Positions 63,887 through 64,000 of a stretch of DNA of 64,000 bases are shown here, one piece after another. The position numbers and the translations under genes were made by a program. Every line of letters starts with the position of its first letter. Within the stretch, counting starts at the first letter, position 1. The notes beneath the pieces were generated by a model that saw only the letters and a program-made list of their open reading frames with translations, had not been told where the DNA came from and made no database searches. The stretch comes from Achromobacter sp. Root83 (GTDB taxonomy: Bacteria; Pseudomonadota; Gammaproteobacteria; Burkholderiales; Burkholderiaceae_B): contig NZ_LMIU01000002.1 in assembly GCF_001428845.1 (NCBI RefSeq), positions 108,796 through 172,795 of the forward strand, read 5' to 3'.

Positions 63887-64000
63887 TGTAGTGGTCTAAT
63901 TTTGGTAGACACCCAGTTAGGTTGAACCTAGGAGGTGGGTCATGACCAAGATTAGAAGACGCGTGTTTACAGCCGAGTTCAAGCTGGAAGCTGTTCGGAT
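63887..64000 (+). mobile_element. Left end of an IS3-family insertion sequence (truncated by window)
   Basis: The sequence from TGTAGTGGTCTAATTTTGGT onward has the look of an IS terminal inverted repeat, followed 55 bases later by the start of a transposase gene. The exact first base of the element and its family group cannot be fixed without the other end. Confidence 0.6.
63942..64000 (+). CDS. IS3-type transposase OrfA, N-terminal fragment
   Basis: Only 19 complete codons are visible: MTKIRRRVFTAEFKLEAVR, the typical start of the OrfA helix-turn-helix (RRxFTxEFKxEAV) of IS3-family elements. An AGGAGGTG ribosome binding site stands seven bases before the ATG. The gene runs off the window. 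Confidence 0.8.
   Translation, partial: MTKIRRRVFTAEFKLEAVR

Overview
The window is GC-rich chromosomal DNA from a betaproteobacterium, most likely Achromobacter or a close Bordetella relative (Alcaligenaceae). This is inferred from gene order (pilD-coaE-zapD, argJ with a DUF815 ATPase and a MutT/ThiE-like fusion, thiD/thiE/hemL, yqgE-ruvX-pyrB'-pyrC'), strong G/C third-position use, and many BCAA-type transporters and aromatic catabolism genes. No rRNA, tRNA or CRISPR array was found. The only mobile element is the left end of an IS3-type insertion sequence cut by the right edge.

Layout. 1-4.2 kb: tail of panC, a short LuxR-type regulator with an Asp/Ser tail, an NlpE-like lipoprotein, then pilD-coaE-zapD. 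4.3-13.3 kb: an MdtABC-type RND efflux operon with its outer-membrane channel. 13.3-19.1 kb (minus): an amidase, the argJ-DUF815-mutT operon and a membrane protein of unknown function. 19.1-25.6 kb: a MarR regulator and an arylformamidase-like hydrolase, divergent from a complete five-gene branched-chain-type ABC importer. 25.9-32.3 kb: a siaABCD phosphosignalling operon abutting a PAS-PAS-GAF-GGDEF-EAL protein, which together form a c-di-GMP control module. 32.3-32.8 kb: a structured repeat followed by a degenerate 7-bp repeat. 32.9-37.9 kb (minus): an orphan type VI secretion island (VgrG, VRR-NUC-like nuclease effector, DUF3396-type immunity protein).

38.3-46.1 kb: a CoA-dependent aromatic degradation operon that best fits 2-aminobenzoate (anthranilate): fused monooxygenase/reductase, SDR, enoyl-CoA hydratase, acyl-CoA dehydrogenase, aryl-CoA ligase, thioesterase and a Rid protein. 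46.2-46.6 kb: a second copy of the structured repeat. 46.7-53.7 kb: an AraC regulator divergent from a second aromatic-type operon (orphan solute-binding protein, dienelactone hydrolase fused to an NTF2-like domain, Rieske oxygenase alpha and beta, an isochorismatase-fold protein lacking catalytic residues, SDR). 53.7-63.7 kb: mainly housekeeping genes (DUF342 protein, lytic transglycosylase, hemL, thiE, thiD, rubredoxin, yqgE, ruvX, a degenerate pyrB and pyrC', plsC). 63.7-64 kb: 22-bp tandem repeats and the IS end.

Most noteworthy: (i) two ~310-bp intergenic elements whose long inverted repeats differ by compensatory changes; (ii) the VgrG/nuclease/immunity island; (iii) the sia operon joined to a dual c-di-GMP enzyme; (iv) several pseudoenzyme candidates (PyrB', PyrC', the isochorismatase-fold protein and the Rid protein) that keep the fold but lack canonical catalytic residues; (v) two adjacent, differently wired aromatic degradation operons. 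All functional statements come from reading the sequence and knowledge of families. No database search was run.
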